DNA of 50,662 nucleotides from Candidatus Loosdrechtia aerotolerans (GTDB lineage Bacteria > Planctomycetota > Brocadiia > Brocadiales > Brocadiaceae). Positions 36,024 through 43,958 of this stretch are shown in pieces (the stretch's first letter is position 1; every line of letters begins with the position of its first letter). The stretch spans positions 1-50,662 of the forward strand of contig SOER01000021.1 in the NCBI GenBank assembly GCA_021646405.1, given 5' to 3'. A program made the translations under genes and the position numbers. Below the pieces are notes generated by a model, which saw only the letters and a list, made by a program, of their open reading frames with translations, did no database searches and had not been told where the DNA came from.

Positions 36024-36267
36024 TTAGGGTATTGTTGGGCTGGCGACGTTCGCTCTCTTGGACCGAGTATCTGGAGGCCCTGCAATCTTTCATCGCTTTT
36101 CCAACCTAACCCTATAGGTTCAACCAGGAAAGTTTGGTCGCTGTTTTGTCCTGTCGGGATATCTGCACTTATGACCTTTTATTAATGAAAAATCATTGCT
36201 TATGCAATTCTGAAAGTTTTCCACACCGGCAAGGGGGGTTAGTGGAAATGATGAACAAGTTGATAGA

Positions 36268-36894
36268 TTGGAATGGTCAATGCAAGGGGTATCCTGTTTC
36301 AACCAATTTTTAAAAAGATGTTTTGATTTTACTGTATCGGCAGTAGGTTTGATAGTAACAGGATGGATAATTATTTTTGCTTATATAATCATGTCAATTG
36401 ATACAAAAAAAGGCGGCTTTTTTACCCAGACCCGCATCGGAAAGGGAGGTAAACCCTTTAAGGTTATTAAAATCCGTACCATGAAGGACGTTTCGTCTTT
36501 TTATACAACAGTTACAACCAAGAATGACCCTCGCATCACACCTTTTGGTAAATTTTTCCGCAGGACAAAGATAGATGAATTGCCTCAACTAATCAATGTC
36601 TTTTTGGGACATATGAGTTTTGTTGGTCCACGCCCGGATGTTCCTGGCTTTGCTGATAAGCTGGTTGGAGAAGATAGAATTATTCTGTCGATAAGGCCCG
36701 GTATTACCAGTCCGGCAACCTTGAAATATAAAGATGAAGAAGAGATTTTAGCAAGGCAGGCTGACCCTGAAAGGTATAATCGGGAGGTTATTTTCCCGGA
36801 TAAGGTGCGGTTGAATCGAGAGTATGTTGAGAATTATAGTTTTGTGAGGGATATTGAGTGTATTTTTCAGACGATATTTTCTAATGTAAAATAA
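36268..36894 (+). CDS. Undecaprenyl-phosphate sugar-1-phosphate transferase
   Basis: 208 residues from TTG 36268, or 204 from ATG 36280; no strong ribosome binding site separates them. A single membrane helix/re-entrant segment (FTVSAVGLIVTGWIIIFAYI) leads into the bacterial sugar transferase domain: FFTQTRIGKGGKPFKVIKIR, RRTKIDELPQLINVFLGHMS, FVGPRPDVPGF, RPGITSPATLKYKDEEEIL. The Asp-Glu catalytic dyad is in KIDELPQ. Short (monotopic PglC type). It initiates glycan assembly on undecaprenyl phosphate. A second, paralogous enzyme is encoded at 40467. Confidence 0.93.
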   Translation: MEWSMQGVSCFNQFLKRCFDFTVSAVGLIVTGWIIIFAYIIMSIDTKKGGFFTQTRIGKGGKPFKVIKIRTMKDVSSFYTTVTTKNDPRITPFGKFFRRTKIDELPQLINVFLGHMSFVGPRPDVPGFADKLVGEDRIILSIRPGITSPATLKYKDEEEILARQADPERYNREVIFPDKVRLNREYVENYSFVRDIECIFQTIFSNVK

Positions 36895-36970
36895 GAAGTT
36901 GGGAAGATGGGAGGTTGAGAGGATAAGAAGTTAAGAAGATAAGAAGATAAGAAGTTAGGAGGATGGGAAG
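36893..36970 (+). repeat. Purine-rich simple repeat, left arm
   Basis: Repeats of AAGAAGTTGGGAAGATGGG and AAGATAAGAAGATAAG between the transferase and the S23-type gene. The complementary pyrimidine-rich CTTCTCATCTTCATAACTTC follows the gene at 37365-37405, so the two arms could pair around it. Confidence 0.75.
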
Positions 36971-36972
36971 GT

Positions 36973-37354
36973 ATGGAGAATAGAAATAGGCATTTAAAGC
37001 ATTTTAGGGATCTTGATGTGTATAAATTGGCGTTTAAATATGCTATGGAGATTTATCAGCCTACTAAATCGTTCCCACCAGAAGAAAAGTATGCTCTCAC
37101 TGACCAGATCAGACGTGCGTCAAGGTCTGTGTGTTCTAACCCTGTTAAGAGGAAAAGGAAATATAGAGCGGTTTTTAAGAATAAACTAACAGATTCAATG
37201 CAGGAAGCATCTGAAACTCAGTGCTGGCTGGAGTTTTGTTATGCCTGCAAATTATATTGATACTATTGCTTTTGAAAATTTCGATATTAAATATGAATAA
37301 ATAATAGGTATGTTGAATTCAATGGAGAAAAAGGCAGAATCTTTTTGTTTTTGA
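36973..37354 (+). pseudogene. S23-type four-helix-bundle protein gene, frameshifted
   Basis: Begins well (RDLDVYKLAFKYAMEIYQPT, KYALTDQIRRASRSVCSN) and matches the family found in 23S rRNA intervening sequences. The expected NIAEAW-like block is altered to NPVKRKRKY. The frame breaks at TGCAAATTATATTGAT, where one extra T converts the expected CKYIDT into CKLY-stop. After shifting frame, YIDTIAFENFDIKYE, a TAA, then IIGMLNSMEKKAESFCF complete the family's C-terminus. So there is at least one frameshift and one nonsense codon. Confidence 0.8.
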
Positions 37355-37405
37355 TTTTTTTTCATAACTTCTCATCTTCATAACTTCATAACATCATAAC
37401 TTCTC

Positions 37406-38602
37406 ATGAATAAACGCATATATCTCTCTCCACCTCACATGGGAGGAGAAGAAATAAAATTTGTCCAGGAGGCATTTGAGAGTAATTATATCGCCCCTTT
37501 GGGTCCTCAGGTGGATGCCTTTGAACGTGAATTTACCGATATAGTTGGAATTCCCCATGCCGTTGCTCTTGCAAGCGGTACTGCAGCAATGCACCTTGCC
37601 TTACGAATACTAGGCGTGGGGCATGGAGATGAGGTTATAGCCCCTTCTTTAACGTTTATCGGTGGCGTTAGCCCTGTGATTTTCCAGGGTGCCCGTCTTT
37701 CTTTTATAGATTCCGACAGGATTTCGTGGAATATGGACCCGGATTTGTTAGCAGAAGAACTTAAAAAACGGGAGGTTGTCGGTAAACTGCCAAAGGTTGT
37801 TATTACTGCGGATATCTACGGGCAATGTGCAGATATGGATAAAATTTCAGAAGTATGCACCCGGTATGATATACCTGTCGTTTCTGATTCAGCAGAGGCC
37901 CTTGGTGCGACTTATAAAGGGCGAAGCGCAGGAGCCGGTGCACGGGCTGTTATTTATTCTTTCAATGGGAATAAGATTATTACAACATCCGGCGGCGGCA
38001 TGCTGCTCTCGGAGGATAAAGCTATAGTTGAGCAGGCACGGTTCCTTTCTCAGCAGGCACGCGATGCAGCCCCTCACTACGAACACACTCAATTAGGTAA
38101 TAATTATCGTATGAGCAATATCCTTGCAGCTATTGGCCGCGGGCAGCTAAGGGTGCTCGAAGAACGGGTACAGGAAAAACGCCGGATCTTTCAATATTAT
38201 AAAAATGCACTGTCTGATATCCCGGGAATAGAATTTATGCCGGAGGCACCTTACGGCCAATCAACACGGTGGCTGACCGTTGTTTTGATTGATCCTGAAA
38301 AGTTTGGTGCAACCAGAGAATATGTTCGTATAGCATTAGAGATACAAAATATAGAGTCACGCCCTGTATGGAAACCCATGCACCTCCAGCCTGTGTTCAA
38401 AGATTGCCCGATGCGCGGCGGGAGTGTATGTGAATATTTATTTAACCGGGGACTCTGTTTACCTTCCGGTTCTGCAATGACTACTGATGATTTGGATAGG
38501 GTAATACAAACAATCGTGGATTGCCGTAAGAAAGGAACCGAAGTTCCGCAATTGGCTGTAGATTATGGACAGAGAGTAAGTCCGCGGATTACGCAGAATT
38601 AA
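37406..38602 (+). CDS. DegT/DnrJ/EryC1-family sugar aminotransferase
   Basis: 398 residues. PLP enzyme transferring an amino group to a 4-keto nucleotide sugar. Starts IYLSPPHMGGEEIKFVQEAF; SGTAAMHLAL binds phosphate; PSLTFIGGVSP, DSAEALGATYKG and SFNGNKIITTSGGGML with the Schiff-base Lys at about 190. The length and start resemble PglE/WlaK-type C4 aminotransferases that make bacillosamine-like sugars. With a PglC-type transferase 500 bases upstream, the pair suggests an aminosugar-initiated polymer. A 4,6-dehydratase and acetyltransferase are not in the window. Confidence 0.93.
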   Translation: MNKRIYLSPPHMGGEEIKFVQEAFESNYIAPLGPQVDAFEREFTDIVGIPHAVALASGTAAMHLALRILGVGHGDEVIAPSLTFIGGVSPVIFQGARLSFIDSDRISWNMDPDLLAEELKKREVVGKLPKVVITADIYGQCADMDKISEVCTRYDIPVVSDSAEALGATYKGRSAGAGARAVIYSFNGNKIITTSGGGMLLSEDKAIVEQARFLSQQARDAAPHYEHTQLGNNYRMSNILAAIGRGQLRVLEERVQEKRRIFQYYKNALSDIPGIEFMPEAPYGQSTRWLTVVLIDPEKFGATREYVRIALEIQNIESRPVWKPMHLQPVFKDCPMRGGSVCEYLFNRGLCLPSGSAMTTDDLDRVIQTIVDCRKKGTEVPQLAVDYGQRVSPRITQN

Positions 38603-38660
38603 GAGTTGAGAAGTTAGGAAGTTAGGAAGTTAAGAAGTTAAGAAGTTGAGAGGTTGAAAA
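38603..38660 (+). repeat. Purine-rich simple repeat
   Basis: Seven near-copies of GAAGTTAGGAAGTTAAG immediately after the aminotransferase stop. Same family as 36893-36970 and the inner arms of the compound repeats that follow. Confidence 0.75.
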
Positions 38661-38760
38661 GATTGTACTTTGATTGGTTGGTTTTGTTTCAATTGTTTGT
38701 TGATTATTGTTAATAATAAAAGCTGATACATTTCTTATATACGCTCCCCTACGATTCATG

Positions 38761-39193
38761 CCTTATACATCATTCCTTTTTTCCTGCCTTTATTATTTTC
38801 CAAATGATTAAAAATGAAATGGGACACGGATGAACGCAGATGGACACGGATTTTAAGAAAATTTTTATAAGAGAAGTAATCACACAGAGGCACGAAGAAT
38901 AATGGGACGCAGATGAACGCAGATTGGCGCAGATTTAAAAACTTAAGGAGTTGGGGAGTTGAGAAGATGGGAAGTTGGGAGGATGAGAAGATTGTGCTTT
39001 GATTAGTTGGGTTGGTTTTATTCGTTTTCTTAACCTCTCAACTTCTTATCCTCCTAACTTCTCAATCTCATATCCTTGATGGTCAATAGTGTTTTATACC
39101 CATTCCAATTCGTCTTATCCGTGTCCATCTGCGTTCATCCGTGTCCCATTTAAATTGATTTGGATTGCATGGTTAAGTAGAATAAGGAAAATA
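38761..39193 (+). repeat. Compound intergenic repeat, copy 1 (longest)
   Basis: Block order: CTTATACATCATTCC and a T-rich stretch, then arm 38821-38851 (begins GGGACACGGATGAACGCAGA), then purine-rich and pyrimidine-rich inner arms, then 39117-39147, the exact 31-base reverse complement of the first arm, then TTTAAATTGATTTGGATTGC and AGTAGAATAAGGAAAAT. The other seven copies keep the outer blocks and vary inside. No open reading frame of note. A further shared tail (39194-39285) recurs after copy 6. Confidence 0.9.
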
Positions 39194-39289
39194 CTATTAA
39201 GAAGGTTATAAAGAATTTTTATAAGAGAAGTACTCACACAAAGGCACGAAGGCACAAAGAATAATCTACGAATCTATGAGGATATATAA

Positions 39290-39463
39290 TGTACCCTAAA
39301 AACTGGACAGTAAAATAAGATAAAATATCCAAGAAGAAAATTGAGATGAAAGTCGAAAAAATGGGAGGATATTTTCAGGATGCAGAGGAAGAGATATAGT
39401 AGTGAGTTTAAGGCAAAGGTGGCGATAGAAGCGATAAAGGGGAAAAGACAGCCGGTGAGATAG
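39290..39463 (+). pseudogene. IS3-family insertion remnant (orfA start)
   Basis: Begins with the terminal sequence TGTACCCTAAAAACTGGACA. ATG 39380 encodes [20 protein letters not shown], the standard IS3 OrfA start, then a one-base loss in the G run (four G against five in the other copy at 45205-45554) shifts the frame to a stop at 39463. Nothing of OrfB follows. Confidence 0.85.
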
Positions 39464-39486
39464 ATGGATCTGGGATCTGAAACCCA

Positions 39487-39507
39487 CCTACACCTCATAG
39501 GTGTAGG
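39487..39507. repeat. Perfect 9-bp hairpin
   Basis: CCTACACCT (39487-39495), loop CAT, AGGTGTAGG (39499-39507). It sits just after the IS3 remnant; no gene is visible from here to 39739. Confidence 0.6.
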
Positions 39508-39739
39508 TATGGGCCATGGGATTGAAGGATTGTTAAAAGCGGATTTGCCTGATAAAATATATACAGGTTGCACATGAAATGATAAAAAAGCTTGCTATAA
39601 GGTTACCAGCCAGACGGCAGATAGATATTTAAAAAAAGTGGAGTATTCAGAGCTGAAATGGACTAAAAAATTTTTTGTTTACTGATTCTATTACACTAAA
39701 TTTACAAAATATTTGGGATAGTTGGGAAGGAAAAGGGTT

Positions 39740-39961
39740 ATGATTAATATTAAATATGTAGATAATAATACAGTTTTAAGTTTCCCCAAGGGATTGGTAT
39801 CAGATGATTATGTTCAGGATTTTATAGATAGATTGAAAGTAGAAGATATAATCCAAAAGGGTAATTTTGAAGAAAAGGAACTCATGGAATTATCTGAGAA
39901 AATCAAAAAAAAGTGGTGGGAGAAAAACAAAAATAGATTCATAAGCAGGATTAAAGATTGA
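39740..39961 (+). CDS. Probable antitoxin of a PIN toxin module
   Basis: 73 residues from ATG 39740, which follows GGAAAAGGG; a TTG at 39722 would add six residues. N-terminal strand-rich part (INIKYVDNNTVLSFPKGLVS), helical charged C-terminus (ELMELSEKIKKKWWEKNK) that would wrap the toxin. It overlaps the next gene by 4 bases, the usual toxin-antitoxin layout. No exact family recognised; the role is inferred from partner and size. Confidence 0.65.
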   Translation: MINIKYVDNNTVLSFPKGLVSDDYVQDFIDRLKVEDIIQKGNFEEKELMELSEKIKKKWWEKNKNRFISRIKD

Positions 39962-40353
39962 AAAAGATAATAGTAGATACAAATATAATGTTTTCTGCTT
40001 TGCTTGGTAAGAGCAAGAAGATTCGGGAAAAATTGTTTTCATCTGAAGACATAAAACCATACTCGTGTAAATATTTAATAGTTGAACTATTTAAAAATAA
40101 AGATAAGTTAATCAAGAATTCTGCTACTTTTCCAAAGTTTGAATTGTATGAATTGGGTTCACAACTAAGGAGGTCCTCAAACTCTTCTCCAGCTAATATA
40201 GCCGAGGGATGGAATAATAAACATATTAATATTTATCTTGAAGGAATTAATAGGGCGTTGGGAGAAATTAGAGAAACCAGGCATCATATTAAAATGGCCT
40301 CCAGAAAAGGGTATATTGAACAAACAAAACTTACGGATCTAATAAATCGATAG
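39958..40353 (+). CDS. Chimeric PIN-toxin N-terminus fused to a four-helix-bundle (S23-type) C-terminus
   Basis: 131 residues from TTG 39958. Residues 1 to about 56 are the start of a PIN ribonuclease (KKIIVDTNIMFSALLG with the first catalytic Asp, then YSCKYLIVELFKNKDKLIKN). From about residue 58 the sequence switches to an S23-type protein: TFPKFELYELGSQLRRSS, PANIAEGW, LEGINRALGEIRETRHHI. The PIN's other acidic residues are gone, so nuclease activity is very unlikely. The join is in frame near 40126 and looks like a deletion between two neighbouring genes. Whether the fusion is expressed is unknown. Confidence 0.75.
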   Translation: MKKIIVDTNIMFSALLGKSKKIREKLFSSEDIKPYSCKYLIVELFKNKDKLIKNSATFPKFELYELGSQLRRSSNSSPANIAEGWNNKHINIYLEGINRALGEIRETRHHIKMASRKGYIEQTKLTDLINR

Positions 40354-40466
40354 GATGAATGCGGACGTATGTTGAAATCTCTCGAAAAATCCTTAAATTC
40401 CTGGAAAACAAAACACCACCCATAACCTACCACCCACCACCCATCACCTATAACCTACAACCTATT

Positions 40467-41060
40467 ATGACAAAGCGCCTCTTTGATGTGATTTCCTCAT
40501 CCATGGTCCTTCTTTTACTCCTGCCTTTTTTCCTCATAATTGCAATTCTTATAAAATTAGACAGTTCCGGTCCTGTATTTTTTTCCCATATAAGGATCGG
40601 CAGGGATTTTAAACCTTTTAAATTATTTAAGTTTCGTACAATGATAGCAAATGCGCATAAGAAAGGACTTTCTATTACAACCGGAAATGATCCTCGAATT
40701 ACAAAAGTTGGGGTGGTTTTAAGGAAAACTAAACTCGATGAATTTCCGCAGTTGATTAATGTCCTGAAAGGTGACATGAGTATTGTGGGGCCAAGGCCTG
40801 AAGTGTCTAAATATGTTGAGATGTTTAGAGATGAGTATAGAGAAATACTAAAAGTAAAACCTGGTATAACAGATTATGCAACGATTGAGTTCAGAGATGA
40901 AGAGAGTATATTAAAAAAATACCATGATCCGGAAGATGGATACATTAAGGAAGTACTTCCAGGGAAGATAGAACTTTACAAAAAGTATCTTAGGGATAAG
41001 GGTTTTTTTACCGACATGAAGTTGGTTTTTTTGACATTTTGGAAGATTATGAAAACATAA
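40467..41060 (+). CDS. Undecaprenyl-phosphate sugar-1-phosphate transferase (second copy)
   Basis: 197 residues from ATG 40467. A longer frame from 40359 only adds residues translated from a CCACCCATCACC-type repeat, so it is not used. Same architecture as the enzyme at 36268: one hydrophobic segment (MVLLLLLPFFLIIAILIKL), FFSHIRIGRDFKPFKLFKFR, RKTKLDEFPQLINVLKGDMS, IVGPRPEVSKY and KPGITDYATIEFRDEESIL. The Asp-Glu pair is in KLDEFPQ. It is separated from the main EPS genes by the repeat and TA DNA, which suggests the locus was split by later insertions. Confidence 0.92.
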   Translation: MTKRLFDVISSSMVLLLLLPFFLIIAILIKLDSSGPVFFSHIRIGRDFKPFKLFKFRTMIANAHKKGLSITTGNDPRITKVGVVLRKTKLDEFPQLINVLKGDMSIVGPRPEVSKYVEMFRDEYREILKVKPGITDYATIEFRDEESILKKYHDPEDGYIKEVLPGKIELYKKYLRDKGFFTDMKLVFLTFWKIMKT

Positions 41061-41155
41061 TTTTGTCTGCAGATTACGTAGATTGTTGGTATGAAGGGGG
41101 TACATAGGGTACACCCGACACACCAGCTTTGTATACATTTCCTTACGATTCAAGC

Positions 41156-41624
41156 CTTATACTTCATTCCTTTTTTCCTGCCTTTATTATTTTCCAAATG
41201 ATTAAAAATGAAATGGGACGCGGATGAACGCAGATGGACGCAGATTTTAAGAAAATTTTATAAGAGAAGTAATCACACAGAGGCACGAAGAATAATGGGA
41301 CGCAGATGAACGCAGATTGGCGCAGATTTAAAAACTTAAGGAGTTGGGGAGTTGAGAAGATGGGAAGCTGGAAGGATGAGGGGTTGAGAAGATTGTACTT
41401 TAATTGGTTGGATTGGTTTTATTCGTTTGGTTGGTTTTGTTTAAGGTTAAAATGAAATGGGACGCAGATGAACGCGGATTTTAAAAAGATTCTTATAAGG
41501 AGTTTGTCGGGTTAATAGCTGTACTATTAACTATGAACAATTCGTCTTATCCGTGTTTATCCGCGTTCATCCGTGTCCTATTTAAATTGATTTGGATTGC
41601 CTGGTTAAGTAGAATAAGGAAAAT
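41156..41624 (+). repeat. Compound intergenic repeat, copy 2
   Basis: Starts CTTATACTTCATTCC and ends AGTAGAATAAGGAAAAT. It contains two successive GGACGCRGATGAACGC stretches (from 41217 and about 41458) and a CGCGTTCATCCGTGTCC block near the end, so it looks like two overlapping units. It separates the second sugar transferase from the first TumE-type module. Confidence 0.9.
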
Positions 41625-41686
41625 ACTATTAGAAGGATAGGAAGATGAGAGATTGGGAGGTTTTGCGGTTAGGAGGAAAATAGAGC

Positions 41687-41986
41687 ATGTCTATTACCAA
41701 AGAGATTATTAAGAAGGTTGCTGAAGATACTGGTATTACTGTGGATGAACTTACTATATCCGGGTTTCTTGCGCTTCTTCGTGAAAAAAGACGAAAGGTT
41801 ATGTTAGACCGATTGGATGTACTTGCAAGATATAATGTTACCACAGGTGAAGAGATTGAAAAAAAAATAAAGACCGGCGAAATACCTGAACATCCTGCAT
41901 GGGAGGATTTGATTTTACTTGAAAATTTAGAGTCTAGTATTGCACGTATCGATGAAGATATTGAGACTATACAAAAATCTTCTTGA
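41687..41986 (+). CDS. Probable antitoxin partner of a TumE/DUF6516-type toxin
   Basis: 99 residues, ATG 41687 after GGAGGAAAATAGAGC. A helical N-terminus (EIIKKVAEDTGITVDELTIS) and LLREKRRKVMLDRLDVLARY lead to GEEIEKKIKTGEIPEHPAWED and a C-terminal coiled segment. It overlaps the next gene. The protein at 45950 has the same plan (RYKVPSEKFLKE, then charged helix) and also precedes a TumE-like gene. The antitoxin role is inferred from this pairing. Confidence 0.7.
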   Translation: MSITKEIIKKVAEDTGITVDELTISGFLALLREKRRKVMLDRLDVLARYNVTTGEEIEKKIKTGEIPEHPAWEDLILLENLESSIARIDEDIETIQKSS

Positions 41987-42335
41987 TTTAGCAATTATTG
42001 AATTTAGAGTTATCGTCGAGTCTGGTGAAATTTTCTATTCTCAAAGTAATGAACCATGGAAATTACGCCTTTATTTATGTGATGGCAGTTTTATAGATAT
42101 ATATTATTCTATAAAAGGTAAATATTCTTATCATTGGGATCGACGTTTTGTTGCAAATGGAATATTTCGCCATGATAATGCGCCACATCAAATATGGAAA
42201 GATATAGCTACTTTTCCAAAGCATTTTCACAATGGTTCAGAAGATATTGTTGTTCCAAGTTTTATTCCAGATGCTCCTGATTTGGCCATGAGAGAGTTTT
42301 TGAAATTTGTTGTAAAATATATGGTAAAGGGATAG
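41952..42335 (+). CDS. TumE/DUF6516-family toxin-like protein
   Basis: 127 residues from ATG 41952 (a TTG at 41940 is an alternative). The family pattern is visible: strand-rich LRLYLCDGSFIDIYYSIKG, KYSYHWDRR, IFRHDNAPHQIWKDIATFPKHFH and a helical tail. DUF6516 proteins are annotated as toxins of the TumE type paired with small helical antitoxins; the molecular target is not well established to my knowledge. It overlaps the upstream gene by 35 bases. Confidence 0.75.
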   Translation: MKILRLYKNLLDLAIIEFRVIVESGEIFYSQSNEPWKLRLYLCDGSFIDIYYSIKGKYSYHWDRRFVANGIFRHDNAPHQIWKDIATFPKHFHNGSEDIVVPSFIPDAPDLAMREFLKFVVKYMVKG

Positions 42336-42397
42336 AGGAATTAAAAGGATTTTAGAAAAGGTTTTAAAATTTGTATGCCTTTCCTCACGATTCATGC

Positions 42398-42935
42398 CTT
42401 ACATCTCATTCCTTTTTTCCTGCCTTTATTATTTTCCAAAAGAAATGGGACACGGATGGACGCGGATTTTAAGAAAATTTTTATAAGAGAAGTAATCACA
42501 CAGAGGCACGAAGAATAATGGGACGCAGATTGGCGCAGATTTAAAAACTTGTAACAATTTAGTTTTTTGAAAAACGTATTTTCTATGAGCTCCATAGGAG
42601 CGATCTGTTTGTAGATAAGAGGATACCGTACAGGTTTAGCTCCGTCAGGAGCGGCCTGTTTCTCTGTGAATCACATACAGGCCGCTCCTACGGAGCTATT
42701 TACCCTGGAATTTTATTGAGCTACAAACAGATCACCCCTAGCGGGGTTATGTATGTTTCATATATTGGATTTTCAAAAAGCTAAATTGTTACAAAAACTT
42801 AAGGAGTTGAGAAGATGGGAAGTTGGGAGGATGAGAGGTTGAGAAGATTGTGCTTTGATTAGTCGGGTTGGTTTTATTCGTTTTCTTAACCTCTCAACTT
42901 CTTATCCTCCTAACTTCTCAATTTCGTGCCCTTTG
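42398..42935 (+). repeat. Compound intergenic repeat, copy 3, interrupted by a MITE
   Basis: CTTACATCTCATTCC block, GGGACACGGATGGACGCGGA, and the purine/pyrimidine arms as in copy 1, but split at 42551-42792 by a small element and lacking the TTTAAATTGATTTGG end block. An AlbA-like gene head follows instead. Confidence 0.85.
42551..42792. mobile_element. MITE-like element, 242 bp, with 23-nt TIRs and 8-bp target duplication
   Basis: Ends: GTAACAATTTAGTTTTTTGA at 42551 and its inverted partner ending at 42792; one mismatch in 23. AAAAACTT flanks both sides (42543-42550 and 42793-42800) where the uninterrupted copy 1 has a single AAAAACTT. Inside, 42638-42659 and 42677-42697 form a long hairpin (AGCTCCG...GCGGCCTGT), and GATCTGTTTGTAG pairs with CTACAAACAGATC. 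No coding capacity, so it must be moved in trans. Confidence 0.9.
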
Positions 42936-42970
42936 TGGTGGAAATTGTGCTTGCTTTTACGCATATTAAA

Positions 42971-43001
42971 AATGTATTAGCATATGAATGAAAAAGAACT
43001 G
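42971..43001 (+). pseudogene. Head of an AlbA-type gene, truncated
   Basis: 31 bases (AATGTATTAG, CATATGAATG, AAAAAGAACTG) match 28751-28781, the start region of the AlbA gene, with one difference. The match ends after five codons and a TGA follows. It shows that the same gene start was once linked to this repeat too. Confidence 0.65.
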
Positions 43002-43002
43002 A

Positions 43003-43128
43003 ATAAGTTTTGAGATTGCAAGTTGTTTGAAGCTGAATTTAAAACTTAACGAAGCATTAACATTGGCAGACGAGGATATAAAAGAAAATTGGAAGGCTTA
43101 TCACAAGGCTTTTCTGGAGGGTAAATAA
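43003..43128 (+). pseudogene. Headless small frame directly upstream of the DUF5647 gene
   Basis: Open from 43003 with no start codon or ribosome binding site of its own; ends ALTLADEDIKENWKAYHKAF then LEGK and TAA. The stop abuts the next ATG (43129) with no gap, as in a co-translated antitoxin-toxin pair. Probably the C-terminal end of a lost partner gene. Confidence 0.4.
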
Positions 43129-43392
43129 ATGATAGATATTTTAGAGAAAAAACACAGCATATTAGTAATGGAGTTTGATCGTTATATCGTGGAACACCCT
43201 AAATTTGCTGAGAAAATACCGCAGAATGCTCAAATTGTTTTACAGGTTGAAGGAGACGAGGAATACAATCAGTGGAGTAGGCAGATCGCTGAGGAACAAA
43301 GAGAGCCGGGTCAGCCAATTGTATACATTCGTATCAAGGGACTCAAACCTGCCAAATCAAGACTTCTTAAACCTGAAGTTGCTGTCGCTTGA
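43129..43392 (+). CDS. DUF5647-family small protein
   Basis: 87 residues. YIVEHPKFAEKIPQNAQIVL, then EDEEYN-like acidic segment and EPGQPIVYIRIKGLKPAKSR match DUF5647 as I remember it. The ribosome binding site is GGAGG inside the end of the preceding frame. Such proteins occur next to short antitoxin-like genes in anammox and cyanobacterial genomes; function unknown. Confidence 0.65.
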   Translation: MIDILEKKHSILVMEFDRYIVEHPKFAEKIPQNAQIVLQVEGDEEYNQWSRQIAEEQREPGQPIVYIRIKGLKPAKSRLLKPEVAVA

Positions 43393-43412
43393 CTTGAATT
43401 TCTTTCTGATCT

Positions 43413-43668
43413 CCAAAAATGAAATAGGACACGGATGAACGCGGATGGACACGGATTTTAAAAAGATTTTTATCAGGGGTCTGTTGGGTTAATAGTTGTA
43501 CTATTAACCATTCAGTATCACAACCTCCTAACTCCTCAATTTCATATCCCTGATGACCAATAGTGTTCTTATATCCATTACAATTCGTCTTATCCATGTT
43601 TATCCGCGTTCATCCGTGTCCTATTTAAATTGATTTGGATTGCATGGTTAAGTAAAATAAGGAAAATA
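43413..43668 (+). repeat. Compound intergenic repeat, copy 4
   Basis: Arms AGGACACGGATGAACGCGGA (43426-43446) and 43602-43622 are perfect 21-base complements. Ends with the shared TTTAAATTGATTTGGATTGC and GGAAAAT blocks. The T-rich first block is missing. Confidence 0.9.
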
Positions 43669-43736
43669 TGTAATCATTCAGACTCAACTGTTTAAGTTAG
43701 GAAGATATAAAGAATAATAGCAGGAGATAATAAATA

Positions 43737-43958
43737 ATGAGGAAATATAAGTATAGAATAGTCATAGAAAAGGATGAAGATGATGTTTATATTGTATCGT
43801 GTCCTGCCTTGAAGGGATGCTATTCTCAAGGTGTGACTATTGAGGAAGCGATAGAGAACATAAAAGATGCTATTAAACTTCATATTGAAGCACGTAAGTC
43901 TTTAGGAGAACCAATACCAATAGAGGTTCTTCTTGACGAGGTTGAAGTGTGTGTCTAA
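43737..43958 (+). CDS. hicB: HicB-family antitoxin
   Basis: 73 residues, ATG 43737 after AGGAGA. The partial RNase-H-like fold is typical: KYRIVIEKDEDDVYIVSCPA, LKGCYSQGVTIEEAIENIKD, AIKLHIEARKSLGEPIP. No C-terminal DNA-binding domain, so autoregulation would rely on other contacts. Overlaps hicA by 8 bases, with antitoxin first (the reverse of the E. coli order). Confidence 0.88.
   Translation: MRKYKYRIVIEKDEDDVYIVSCPALKGCYSQGVTIEEAIENIKDAIKLHIEARKSLGEPIPIEVLLDEVEVCV

Noticed and set aside
40359-40466. N-terminal extension of the second sugar transferase
   Set aside because: It translates a CCACCCATCACC-type repeat into PPITYHPPPITY; the family start is at ATG 40467.
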